A program made the translations under genes and the position numbers. Shown here piece after piece: positions 18,213 through 25,413 of a stretch of DNA of 37,117 bases. The DNA is taken from contig PMFN01000036.1 in NCBI GenBank assembly GCA_003155135.1, positions 1 to 37,117 of the forward strand, read 5' to 3'. The notes below the pieces were generated by a model. The model saw only the letters and a program-made list of their open reading frames with translations, searched no databases and was not told the origin of the DNA. Numbering within the stretch: position 1 is the stretch's first letter; the number at the start of each line of letters is the position of its first letter. Origin of the DNA: Acidimicrobiaceae bacterium. Lineage in GTDB: Bacteria; Actinomycetota; Acidimicrobiia; Acidimicrobiales; RAAP-2.

Positions 18213-18464
18213 ATGTCGAAGACCAAGGGTGGCGGTTCCACCCGAAACGGCAGAGACTCGAACGCCCAACGGCTCGGGGTCAAGACCTTCAGCGGCACCG
18301 CCGTGCCCGCCGGGTCGATCCTGGTACGCCAGCGCGGCACGCGCTTTCACCCCGGCATCAACGTCGGCCGTGGCAGCGACGACACGCTCTTCGCCCTCAC
18401 CGACGGTGTGGTGAAGTTCGGGACCCGCAAGGGCCGCAAGCTGGTCGACATCGTCCCCGACTGA
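18213..18464 (+). CDS. rpmA: Ribosomal protein L27
   Basis: An 83-residue protein whose N-terminus reaches toward the peptidyl-transferase centre. Seen: [17 protein letters not shown] and [21 protein letters not shown], with a C-terminus [15 protein letters not shown]. It has the direct N-terminus, without the cleaved extension found in Firmicutes. A GAAAGGA Shine-Dalgarno sequence precedes the ATG. obg, often the next gene, is displaced about 7 kb downstream in this window. Confidence 0.98.
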   Translation: MSKTKGGGSTRNGRDSNAQRLGVKTFSGTAVPAGSILVRQRGTRFHPGINVGRGSDDTLFALTDGVVKFGTRKGRKLVDIVPD

Positions 18465-18563
18465 TCGAGCGTCGGTACCGCCGGCATCGACGCGACGTCG
18501 AGATGACGCACGCAGGACATTGCGCGCCGTGAGTACCGCGCCATCGGCGGGAGCCAGGTCAAC

Positions 18564-19928
18564 GTGAGCGACAACGGGGCCTTCGACCGCACCAGGCTCG
18601 GCCGGCTCCTCGCCGCCGAGCGCGACGCCTACGCGCAGGACCACCCCCGCTCGGCGGCGCTCTTCGCCGACGCCTCGCACCTCATCGGGCGCGTGCCGAT
18701 GACGTGGATGGGCAAGTGGGCGGGCGGCTTCCCCCTCTTCCTCGAGTCGGCCCACGGCGCGACGCTCACCGACGTCGACGGCCACGAGTACGTCGACTTC
18801 GCCCTCGGCGACACCGGGGCCATGGCCGGCCACTCCCCGCAACCGACCGTGGCGGCCGTGCGGGCGCGGATGGAGCGCGGCGGGATGACGACGATGCTCC
18901 CGACCGACGACGCCGAGTGGGTGGGGGCCGAGCTGGCGAGGCGCTTCGGCCTGCCGCTGTGGTCCTTCACCCTGAGCGCCACCGATGCCAACCGCTGGGC
19001 CTTGCGGATTGCCCGCCGGCTGACCGGGCGCGACAAGATCCTGGTGTTCTCCCACTGCTACCACGGCAGCGTCGACGAGACCTTCGCCGTGTCGGGCCCC
19101 GGTGGCGAGGCCGTCTCGCGCCCGGGCAACGTGGGACCGGCGGTCGACCCGGTGGCCACGACCAGGGTGGCCGAGTTCAATGACCTCGACGGCGTCGAGC
19201 GGGCGCTCGCCGCAGGCGACGTCGCCGCCGTCCTGACCGAGCCCGCACTCACCAACATCGGCATCGTGGCACCCGAGCCCGGCTTCTTGAACTCTGTGGC
19301 GGCACTGGCTCGGGTGCATGGCGCGCTGCTCGTGATCGACGAGACGCACACGTTCTCCGCCGGCCCGGGCGGGGCGACCGCCGCCTGGGGCCTCGAGCCG
19401 GACCTGCTCACCATCGGCAAGGCCATCGGTGGCGGTATTGCTTGTGGCGCCTTCGGCATGCGCGCCGAGCTGGCCGAGCGCATCCTCGCCGACACCGACG
19501 CCGACCTCGTCGACGTGGGGGGCGTGGGCGGGACCCTGGCCGGCAACGCGCTCTCGCTCGCCGCGGTGCGAGCCACCCTCGGCGAGGTGCTGACCGATGC
19601 CGCCTTCGAACACATGATCGGCCTGGCCACGAGCTTCACGGCCGGGGTGCGCTCGGTGATCGAGCGCTACGGCGCCCCGTGGTCGGTGACCCAGCTCGGG
19701 GCGCGCACCGAGTACCGCTTCGGGACCCCGGCGCCGGTGAACGGGACGGACTCGGCGGCGCTCGAGGACGAGGAGCTCGCCGACTACCTGCACCTGGCGT
19801 GTGCCAACCGCGGCATCCTGCTCACGCCGTTCCACAACATGGCCCTCATGAGCCCGGCGACGACCCACGCCGACGTCGACCGCCACACGACGGTCTTCGA
19901 GGGGGCGGTGGCCGAGCTCTTCGGGTGA
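18564..19928 (+). CDS. Class III PLP-dependent aminotransferase (GSA-aminomutase-like)
   Basis: A 454-residue fold-type I enzyme. Seen: VIDETHT with the PLP-ring Asp D259, the Schiff-base Lys K286 in LLTIGKAIGGG, HCYHGS near 164-169, and SATDANRWALRIARR (138-152). The order and length fit transaminases closest to glutamate-1-semialdehyde aminomutase and related aspartate-aminotransferase-family proteins. I do not call it hemL, because the surrounding active-site sequence differs and no haem genes are nearby. The substrate is unknown. The start is GTG 18564, 100 nt after rpmA, without a clear Shine-Dalgarno sequence, so a nearby alternative start is possible. Confidence 0.85.
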   Translation: MSDNGAFDRTRLGRLLAAERDAYAQDHPRSAALFADASHLIGRVPMTWMGKWAGGFPLFLESAHGATLTDVDGHEYVDFALGDTGAMAGHSPQPTVAAVRARMERGGMTTMLPTDDAEWVGAELARRFGLPLWSFTLSATDANRWALRIARRLTGRDKILVFSHCYHGSVDETFAVSGPGGEAVSRPGNVGPAVDPVATTRVAEFNDLDGVERALAAGDVAAVLTEPALTNIGIVAPEPGFLNSVAALARVHGALLVIDETHTFSAGPGGATAAWGLEPDLLTIGKAIGGGIACGAFGMRAELAERILADTDADLVDVGGVGGTLAGNALSLAAVRATLGEVLTDAAFEHMIGLATSFTAGVRSVIERYGAPWSVTQLGARTEYRFGTPAPVNGTDSAALEDEELADYLHLACANRGILLTPFHNMALMSPATTHADVDRHTTVFEGAVAELFG

Positions 19929-19985
19929 GCGTGCGGGGGGCGGGGGGCGGGGTAGAGCGGGAAGCTCCCTACTTGGAGGATTCCC

Positions 19986-20243
19986 CTGCTCCATGACCGC
20001 GAGGTTGCCCCGCTGCGCCGCCGCCGCATCCGGCCCCGCACCGAGCAGCTGCCGCCAAGCTCGAGTGCGCTGTATCGCATCGACCACTACACGTCGCTGC
20101 CCGGCGCCGAGGAGTCGCTCATGCTGCTCGAAGAGGCGCCGGGCGACGTAATCCTGGGCATCGAGCAGGACCAGCGGGCCCACCAGCGCGCCGCCTCGGG
20201 CGGGGGCGACGCCCGCCGCGATGCCCACGCCCCCGACGACTGA
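19986..20243 (+). CDS. Possible 85-residue protein with a non-AUG start
   Basis: The frame from about CTG 19986 to TGA 20243 reads LLHDREVAPLRRRR... and contains SALYRIDHYTSLPGAEES and LMLLEEAPGDVILGIEQDQ, ending Gly/Asp-rich. Nearly all its codons end in G or C, as in neighbouring real genes, and the amino-acid make-up is balanced, unlike the other frames here. GGAGG sits 6 nt before the CTG. There is no ATG, GTG or TTG at a sensible position, and I recognise no family. It follows the aminotransferase in the same direction and may be coupled to it. It could also be a remnant. Confidence 0.4.
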   Translation: MLHDREVAPLRRRRIRPRTEQLPPSSSALYRIDHYTSLPGAEESLMLLEEAPGDVILGIEQDQRAHQRAASGGGDARRDAHAPDD

Positions 20244-20430
20244 CCTGGAACGCATGCACGCGACCCGGCGCGCTGCACCTGTCGTTGGACTACGAGCCCT
20301 CACCAGCCCCGGAGTTGCCGGCCGAGAACTGTGACTTTTGGCACTGTGCCGACGCACCCGGTTTCCGTAACGTGACAGCAAAGCAGTCGTCATGCAGTCC
20401 AGCGTGCGACACAACGCGGGAGAGACACAT

Positions 20431-21009
20431 ATGGAACGAAAGACTTTCGACGCGATACTCACATCGGTAGGGGCAGTGCTAACGCTCTTCCTGCTCGTTG
20501 CCGGCGTCCTTGGACTGTGGGCGTACAGCTTCACCAACACGAACGTCCACAACCAGCTGGCCGAGCAGCAGATCGTGTTCCCGTCACAAGCAGCGTTCGC
20601 GGCCGCCAAGCCCGGCACGGAGATCACGCCGGGGATGCTTCCCTATCTCCAGAAGTACGCGGGCCAGCCCCTCACGACCGGTGCGCAGGCCGAGGCCTAC
20701 GCCGACCACTTCATCGCCGTGCACCTCCAAGAGATCGGCGGGGGCCTCACCTACGCACAGCTCTCGGCCAAGGCAATGGCACAGCCCAAGGGCTCGGCCG
20801 CCTACACGGCCGATGAGGCCGTGGTCCAGACGGTGTTCCAGGGCACGACCTTGCGGGGCCTGCTGCTCGAGGCGTACGCCTTCTGGAAGATGGGGCAGAT
20901 CGCCCTGTGGGCCGCCATTGCCTGCTTCGTTGCAGCCGCAGTGATGCTGGTCCTCACCATCTTGGGCTTCGTGCACCTGCGCAGGGTCCCAGCGGAGGCC
21001 CGCATCTAG
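20431..21009 (+). CDS. Two-TM membrane protein of unknown function
   Basis: A 192-residue protein with one transmembrane helix near the N-terminus (about 8-30, ILTSVGAVLTLFLLVAGVLGLW) and a second near the C-terminus (about 160-183). Between them is an extracytoplasmic domain containing NVHNQLAEQQIVFP, YAGQPLTTGAQAEAYADHFIAVHLQEI and GTTLRGLLLEAYAFWKMGQIA. Homologues in actinobacteria, as I remember them, often carry the misleading label 'aromatic ring-opening dioxygenase LigA', but nothing here looks like a dioxygenase. I start at ATG 20431, after GGGAGAG, rather than at ATG 20392. It is followed by a strong hairpin. Confidence 0.82.
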   Translation: MERKTFDAILTSVGAVLTLFLLVAGVLGLWAYSFTNTNVHNQLAEQQIVFPSQAAFAAAKPGTEITPGMLPYLQKYAGQPLTTGAQAEAYADHFIAVHLQEIGGGLTYAQLSAKAMAQPKGSAAYTADEAVVQTVFQGTTLRGLLLEAYAFWKMGQIALWAAIACFVAAAVMLVLTILGFVHLRRVPAEARI

Positions 21010-21026
21010 GCAATCGGTTTCCCGAT

Positions 21027-21060
21027 CGATCGGCCGGCACGCAAACGTGCCGGCCGATCG
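21027..21060 (+). terminator. Perfect 15-bp GC-rich hairpin after the membrane protein gene
   Basis: Positions 21027-21041 and 21046-21060 are exact reverse complements around a CAAA loop, 18 nt after the stop at 21009. As with the hairpin at 1924-1959 there is no U tract. Confidence 0.65.
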
Positions 21061-21143
21061 TCGCGCCCGGGCGCGGGGCGAGGCCGGCTCACCTCGAGGA
21101 GGGAGTCGTCGCCACTTTCCACAGCGTGGCGGTACGTCTGGGC

Positions 21144-21151
21144 TATATATT
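21144..21151 (+). promoter_or_regulatory. AT-rich -10 region (TATATATT) upstream of the stress protein
   Basis: TATATATT stands out in the GC-rich background. It predicts a transcript start near 21157 and a short leader carrying the AAGGGGGG Shine-Dalgarno sequence (about 21170-21177) before ATG 21183. No -35 of standard type is seen at 16-18 nt. Confidence 0.5.
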
Positions 21152-21182
21152 CAATCTGCAGTACCGACCAAGGGGGGTTGCA

Positions 21183-21611
21183 ATGTTCTCCAACATTGTG
21201 GTGGGGACCGACGGTTCCGAGACGGCCGCTGCCGCAGTGGCGCTCGCGGTGGATCTCGCCCGCAAGCACGACGGCAAATTGCATCTCGTCACCGCCTTTC
21301 GCACGCCCTCAGCCGTCGGCGGCGGTGGTGTGAGTGCCGCTGACCCCTCGATGGGACAGGGCTTCTCCAAGCTCGCGGCCGAGAAGACCCTCGAACAAGT
21401 GGCGGCCGGCATCGAGGGCGTCGACGTCGAGACCCACAGCCGTGCGGGAGCGCCGGCATCGGTGATCGTCGACGTCGCCGACGAGCTCGGTGCCGACCTG
21501 ATCGTGGTCGGGAGCAAGGGCATGCAGGGGACGCGCCGGATCCTCGGCTCTGTGCCCAACACCGTCGCCCACAACGCCGCCTGCCACGTCCTCGTGGCGA
21601 AGACCTCCTGA
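21183..21611 (+). CDS. Universal stress protein (UspA family)
   Basis: A 142-residue single-domain Usp of the nucleotide-binding type. Seen: NIVVGTDGSETAAAAVALAVDLA at the N-terminus, ADLIVVGSKG, and the C-terminal ATP-binding pattern GxxGx8GS (GSKGMQGTRRILGSVPN). Such proteins act under starvation, hypoxia or oxidative stress; the exact role is unknown. The strong Shine-Dalgarno sequence AAGGGGGG and ATG 21183 set the start. The longer frame back to 20907 only shadows the membrane-protein gene. It appears to be a single-gene transcript with its own promoter. Confidence 0.92.
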   Translation: MFSNIVVGTDGSETAAAAVALAVDLARKHDGKLHLVTAFRTPSAVGGGGVSAADPSMGQGFSKLAAEKTLEQVAAGIEGVDVETHSRAGAPASVIVDVADELGADLIVVGSKGMQGTRRILGSVPNTVAHNAACHVLVAKTS

Positions 21612-21748
21612 CCTCGCGCGCCTCAGGCCCGGCCGTGCAGCGGGAGTCTGACGCTCCGATGACCGTGCGCGCCGCCGTTCCTTGTCTGTGACATTTGAGA
21701 TTGAGGCCCTGCATGGTGCTTCCGCCAGCGTGGGCCTGCACGCCCGCG

Positions 21749-21976
21749 TCATGATCTCCGGCGCCCTCGCTGGATAGGTGCTCGAAGTTGCCCCGCAATG
21801 CTGTGCCGCAAGTACTCAGCTCGACCGTCGTCGGACAAGGTCTGCCGTTCTAGTTGCTGGGACACTGCGAGTGCGGCGACGCGCGCCTCCTCTGCAGGAG
21901 CGACCCGGGGTGTCGGTGCCTGGCCACGTAGCGGGACGACCCCACCTGACGAAAACCTGTCAGATCCGGTTGTCAT
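21749..21976 (-). CDS. Weak candidate ORF, 75 residues, unknown
   Basis: The frame begins MTTGSDRFSSGGVVPLRG and contains VSQQLERQTLSDDGRAEYLRHS, which looks helical and protein-like. However, its third-position G/C is clearly lower than in surrounding genes and there is no Shine-Dalgarno sequence. I recognise no family. It may be a fragment of an older gene or chance. Confidence 0.2.
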   Translation of the reverse strand: MTTGSDRFSSGGVVPLRGQAPTPRVAPAEEARVAALAVSQQLERQTLSDDGRAEYLRHSIAGQLRAPIQRGRRRS

Positions 21977-22040
21977 CGCGTGTCCCAGCTAGCTGTTGAT
22001 TCCATCTGCATGGTTCAGTCGATGCAGATGATCGAGGGGT

Positions 22041-22202
22041 TCAGGATCTGCCTGCCCATGAGCTCCTCGCGTGCAGCGGTCGTGAGTCGGGCAGTGCGCC
22101 CGACACGACGCCGGTGTCGTAGCCGAAGAGCAGGCCCCCGAGGGCGGTGATGGCCGACGTCCAAACGACCGCCGCTCCGACGGCTTCACCTTCGAAGCCG
22201 TC
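22041..22202 (-). pseudogene. N-terminal remnant of an MFS sugar porter
   Basis: Reading the minus strand from 22202 gives DGFEGEAVGAAVVWTSA and then LGGLLFGYDTGVVSGAL, the hallmark first transmembrane segment of the major-facilitator sugar-porter family (XylE/GalP/IolT type). After SGAL the homology stops and the frame ends at 22041. There is no start codon at the expected place. Another frame then reads REELMGRQILNPSIICID to a stop at 22015, possibly the tail of a different gene. This is a truncated, non-functional fragment downstream of the phosphorylase gene. Confidence 0.7.
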
Positions 22203-22336
22203 GCTGCTCGCTGACTCCGACCGTGGTTGCGTTGATGTCGCCCCTGTTGCCTCCCGCCGCCTTGCATTCCCCTTTGAGGCGGAGGCGAATCACCGCGGCG
22301 CCGGCCTCTTGGCCGACAACGACAGCCCTGCGATCG

Positions 22337-23194
22337 TCAGCTCGTGGCGGGTAGGTCCTCCAGCACGCCGCGCACGATGGTGGTGACATCAGGTGCTGCA
22401 GCCGCCGAGGTGGTGTGGATGTCGGCGGCCGAGAGCACGCCGGCGCCCGTTCCCGCCGCCGCGTTGGCGACCACGGCGAGTCCGAGGAGGTCGGCGCCGA
22501 GGTGACGCGCGGCGATCGCTTCGAGGACCATCGACATCCCGACAAGATCGGCGCCGAGGGTGGCGAGCATGCGGACCTCGGCCGGCGTCTCGAGATGGGG
22601 CCCCCCGAGCTGGGCGTAGACGCCCTCGCGCAAGGTGGGGCGGACCGTGCGGGCCCGATCTCGCAGTTCGGTCGACCAGCACTCGGTGAGGTCGACGAAG
22701 GGCGTCCCGGCCGGGTGGTCGGCGGCGATGCCGATAAGCGGGGAGGTGCCCGTCAGGTTGAGGTGATCAGCCACGAGGACCACGTCGCCGACGGCGAAGC
22801 CACCGTGAATCGCGCCCGACGAGCAGGTGAGCACGACGGTGTGGACCCCTGCTGCGATGGCCATGCGCACGGTGTGCGCCACCTCGATCGCGCTGCGGCC
22901 TTCGTAGAGATGGGTGCGCCCGGCCGTGACCAGCACCCGGTGGCCACCAACGGAGAGGGACCAGGCTTCGGCGCGGTGACCGAGGGCGGTGAAGCGGGGG
23001 AACCAGGGGAGCGAGGCGAGGTCGACGCCGGGGCCGTCGGCCCCGAACTCCTCGGCCACACCGGTGAGCCCGGTGCCCAGTACGACCAGGACGTCGTGGC
23101 GCTCCGTGTGGGTGCGACGGGCCAGCTCGCGCGCGGCCACGTGCGCCTGCTCGAAGGGGTCAGAGCCCCGGGCGCCCGCTGAGGTGGTGGGCAT
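22337..23194 (-). CDS. punA: Purine nucleoside phosphorylase
   Basis: A 285-residue trimeric-type PNP that splits purine (deoxy)nucleosides with phosphate to give the base and (deoxy)ribose-1-phosphate. Seen: VLGTGLTGVAEEFG, GRTHLYEG with the phosphate/His region, LVADHLNLTGTSPL, the family signature YAQLGGPHLETPAEVRML, and ANAAAG where the purine-binding Asn lies. Length is right. It is transcribed away from the DtxR-type regulator. With the MTA-deaminase-like gene downstream of that regulator, it points to purine and methylthioadenosine salvage. The start is ATG 23194, with no obvious Shine-Dalgarno sequence. Confidence 0.9.
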   Translation of the reverse strand: MPTTSAGARGSDPFEQAHVAARELARRTHTERHDVLVVLGTGLTGVAEEFGADGPGVDLASLPWFPRFTALGHRAEAWSLSVGGHRVLVTAGRTHLYEGRSAIEVAHTVRMAIAAGVHTVVLTCSSGAIHGGFAVGDVVLVADHLNLTGTSPLIGIAADHPAGTPFVDLTECWSTELRDRARTVRPTLREGVYAQLGGPHLETPAEVRMLATLGADLVGMSMVLEAIAARHLGADLLGLAVVANAAAGTGAGVLSAADIHTTSAAAAPDVTTIVRGVLEDLPATS

Positions 23195-23356
23195 CAGGCG
23201 TGTGGCGAGCGGGGCATGGGGGCGGGCATCGGTCGCGGACTCCTTCGGGCTCGTGCGGCGCTCCCACGCCGCCGGGCGGCCGGTGGCACGCCTCGGACCT
23301 CAAGATAGTCCGACCCCGCACGCGCCCGACCCAGGGTTCTGCGGTCCACGCCCCGG

Positions 23357-23362
23357 TAGGCT
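23357..23362 (+). promoter_or_regulatory. -10 element TAGGCT, leaderless start of the DtxR-type gene
   Basis: TAGGCT ends exactly 6 nt before GTG 23369, which puts +1 at or next to the G of the start codon. There is no Shine-Dalgarno sequence. Confidence 0.6.
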
Positions 23363-23368
23363 CACAGC

Positions 23369-24034
23369 GTGGAAAGTGGCTACCACCCCCCTGTCGAGGA
23401 GTACCTCGAGACCGTGCACTCCCTGCACGAAGAGGGCACACCGGTCATCCAGGCTCGCATCGCCGAGCGCCTGGGCCGCTCGGCCCCCTCGGTCTCCGAG
23501 ATGCTGGACCGGTTGGAAGAGGATGGCTACGTGCGCCGCAGCGGCCGGGTGGTCGAGCTCACCGACAGCGGCAGCGAGCTGGCGGAGAAGGTGGTGCGCC
23601 GGCACCGGCTGGCCGAGCGGCTCCTGGTCGACGTGATCGGCCTCGAGTGGCACAAGGCCCACCGCGAGGCGGGACGCTGGGAGCACGTCATCTCCGACGA
23701 CGTCGAGGCCCACCTGGTCCGACTCCTCGGCGACCCGGCCACCTGCCCCCACGGCAACCCCATCCCCGGATCGCACAATGAGCCGCAAGCCGTGGCCCAG
23801 CAGTCGCTGGCCAGCGTCGAAGCGGGGAGCTCGGTGCGCCTCGAGCGCATCAGCGAGGAGGTGGAGCTCGACACGAGCTCGCTTCTCTACCTCGACCAAC
23901 ACGGCTTCATTCCCGGTGCCACCGGGGTGGTCCTCGAGGTCGCACCCGACGGCACGCGCCTCGTCGAGCTCCATGGCGAATCAGTGGCCTTCGGTCGCCC
24001 CTTGGCGGAGCGACTCTTCGTCGCGGTCGCCTGA
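23369..24034 (+). CDS. DtxR/MntR-family metal-dependent transcriptional repressor
   Basis: A 221-residue regulator. Seen: a winged helix-turn-helix (about 5-65; VIQARIAERLGRSAPSVSEMLDRLEEDGYV), the dimerisation/metal domain (about 70-140; RRHRLAERLLVDVIGL, HREAGRWEHVISDDVE, CPHGNPIPG), and a C-terminal SH3/FeoA-like domain (about 150-221). Against DtxR from memory, H79, E83, H98, E105 and H106 are kept, but the Met10 position is E11 and the Cys102 position is G102. The metal site is therefore neither standard DtxR nor standard MntR, and iron versus manganese specificity cannot be assigned. Its GTG start is leaderless by the promoter position. It is followed after 2 nt by an amidohydrolase. 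Confidence 0.9.
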   Translation: MESGYHPPVEEYLETVHSLHEEGTPVIQARIAERLGRSAPSVSEMLDRLEEDGYVRRSGRVVELTDSGSELAEKVVRRHRLAERLLVDVIGLEWHKAHREAGRWEHVISDDVEAHLVRLLGDPATCPHGNPIPGSHNEPQAVAQQSLASVEAGSSVRLERISEEVELDTSSLLYLDQHGFIPGATGVVLEVAPDGTRLVELHGESVAFGRPLAERLFVAVA

Positions 24035-24036
24035 GC

Positions 24037-25359
24037 GTGCCCGGCGGCGCCCTGCGCCTGCTCGCCGACGCGGTCGTCACGGTCGACGCCGAACACACCG
24101 TCCACCGGCCCGGCGCACTCGACATCGAGGGGTCGGTCATCACCTGGGTGGGTCCGGCCGCCGACGCCCCCGCTCCGGCCGGCGCGGTGCGCGACGTGGG
24201 GGGCCTCCTCATGCCCGGGATGGTGAACACCCACGCGCACTCGCCGATGACCCTCCTGCGCTCGGCCGGCGACGGGCTCCCTCTCGCCCGGTGGCTCGAC
24301 GAGGTGGTCTGGCCCCGCGAGGCCCACATGGTTCCAGACGACGCCTACTGGGGGATGCTGCTCGGCGCCGACGAGATGCTGCGCAACGGCATCACCACGA
24401 CGTGCGAGATGTACCTGCACAACGACGCGGTGGCCGACGCCATCATCGACTCGGGCATGCGAGCGGTCATCACGCCGGGCATATTCGACCTGCCGGGGGC
24501 CGGGAGTGCAGCCTTCTGGCACCACCTCTTGGACCAGGCAGTCAGCTTCTACGAACGCTACGACGGCCGGGAGGGGCGACTCACCGCCGGGCTCGGCCCG
24601 CACTCGACCTACGTGCTGCCCGAAGAGGGCCTCGTCGCCGTCGCCGAGGCCGCCGCCTCCCTCGGCCTCTTGGTCCAGATCCACCTGGCCGAGACGAGGG
24701 CCGAGGGCGAGGCCGTGCGGGAGCGCTACGGCACCAGCGCACCGAAGCTCCTCGAAGGCCTCGGCCTGCTCGAGGGCTCCGTGCTCGCCGCCCACTCGGT
24801 CTGGCTCGACAACGACGACCTCGCCGTGTTGGCCGACCACGACGTGGCCGTCGCCCACTGCCCGGCCAGCAATGCCAAGCTGGGCAGCGGCGTGGCGCGT
24901 GTCCCCGAGCTGCTCGGGCTCGGCGTGCGGGTCGGATTGGGCACCGACGGGCCTGCGTCGGCCGACGGGTTGGAGCTCTTCGAGGGGATGCGGCTGGCGG
25001 CACGCTTCGCGCGCGCCCTTGCGGCCGACCCCGCCGCCATGACCACCCACCAGGCCTTGGAGCTCGCCACCCGCTCGGGCGCCGCTGCGCTCGGCCTGGA
25101 CGTCGGGGTACTCGAGCCAGGGCGCCAGGCCGACGTCGTGCGGCTCGAACTCGACGACGGATCCTTCACGCCTGCCCTCAACGCGTCGAACCTCCTCGGC
25201 CACCTGGTGTGGGCGGCCACCAGCCGGCTCGTGACCGATGTGTGGGTCGGTGGGGACCAGGTCGTCGCCGGGGGGATCTCGACGCACATCGATGCGTCCA
25301 GGGTACGCAGCGAGGTCCAACGCCGCGCCCGGCGCATCGCCGAGGCCGCCGGCCACTGA
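24037..25359 (+). CDS. Amidohydrolase, probable MTA/SAH or related aminopurine deaminase
   Basis: A 440-residue member of the TrzN/MtaD/SsnA amidohydrolase group. Seen: metal ligands H66 and H68 in NTHAHSPM, H216 in QIHLAET with E219, H253 in AAHSVWL, and D304 in GTDGPAS, the complete mononuclear-zinc set. MPGMVNTHAHSPMTLLR is characteristic of 5-methylthioadenosine/S-adenosylhomocysteine deaminases; guanine or another N-heterocycle deaminase remains possible. It starts with GTG 24037, 2 nt after the DtxR-type gene, so the two are co-transcribed. The nearby purine nucleoside phosphorylase supports a nucleoside substrate (inference). Confidence 0.86.
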   Translation: MPGGALRLLADAVVTVDAEHTVHRPGALDIEGSVITWVGPAADAPAPAGAVRDVGGLLMPGMVNTHAHSPMTLLRSAGDGLPLARWLDEVVWPREAHMVPDDAYWGMLLGADEMLRNGITTTCEMYLHNDAVADAIIDSGMRAVITPGIFDLPGAGSAAFWHHLLDQAVSFYERYDGREGRLTAGLGPHSTYVLPEEGLVAVAEAAASLGLLVQIHLAETRAEGEAVRERYGTSAPKLLEGLGLLEGSVLAAHSVWLDNDDLAVLADHDVAVAHCPASNAKLGSGVARVPELLGLGVRVGLGTDGPASADGLELFEGMRLAARFARALAADPAAMTTHQALELATRSGAAALGLDVGVLEPGRQADVVRLELDDGSFTPALNASNLLGHLVWAATSRLVTDVWVGGDQVVAGGISTHIDASRVRSEVQRRARRIAEAAGH

Positions 25360-25401
25360 GGCCCGCGCACCCCTGCGCACGGGCGCCCGACCAGGGCCTC
25401 G

Positions 25402-25407
25402 TAGGAT
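25402..25407 (+). promoter_or_regulatory. -10 element TAGGAT, leaderless start of obg
   Basis: TAGGAT ends exactly 6 nt before GTG 25414. The intervening CAAGGG is too close to the start to serve as a normal Shine-Dalgarno sequence. Confidence 0.6.
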
Positions 25408-25413
25408 CAAGGG

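Larger units (their letters stand above)
21612..22336. other. 725-nt region without an intact gene, apparently decayed
   Basis: GC content and G/C at third positions drop relative to both flanks, and no frame gives a convincing complete protein. I see a weak minus-strand frame (21749-21976), a sugar-porter N-terminal remnant (22041-22202), and a perfect 9-bp inverted repeat CATCTGCAT (22003-22011) / ATGCAGATG (22022-22030). No insertion-sequence ends or target duplications are apparent. Confidence 0.6.

Noticed and set aside
18564..19928. hemL (glutamate-1-semialdehyde aminomutase)
   Set aside because: The fold and Lys motif fit, but the flanking active-site sequence and the gene context do not support haem synthesis, so only the broader family is called.
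18177..20627. 816-residue open frame on the minus strand
   Set aside because: It runs antisense through L27, the aminotransferase and the membrane protein, has biased Arg/Gly/Val composition and no domain. It is an artefact of G/C-rich third positions.
20431..21009. Aromatic ring-opening dioxygenase
   Set aside because: This label is used for similar proteins, but the protein has two TM helices and no metal-binding or dioxygenase motif.
21612..22336. Insertion sequence in the decayed region
   Set aside because: No transposase motif, no terminal inverted repeats at the borders and no target duplication are seen. Only a 9-bp inverted repeat is present.
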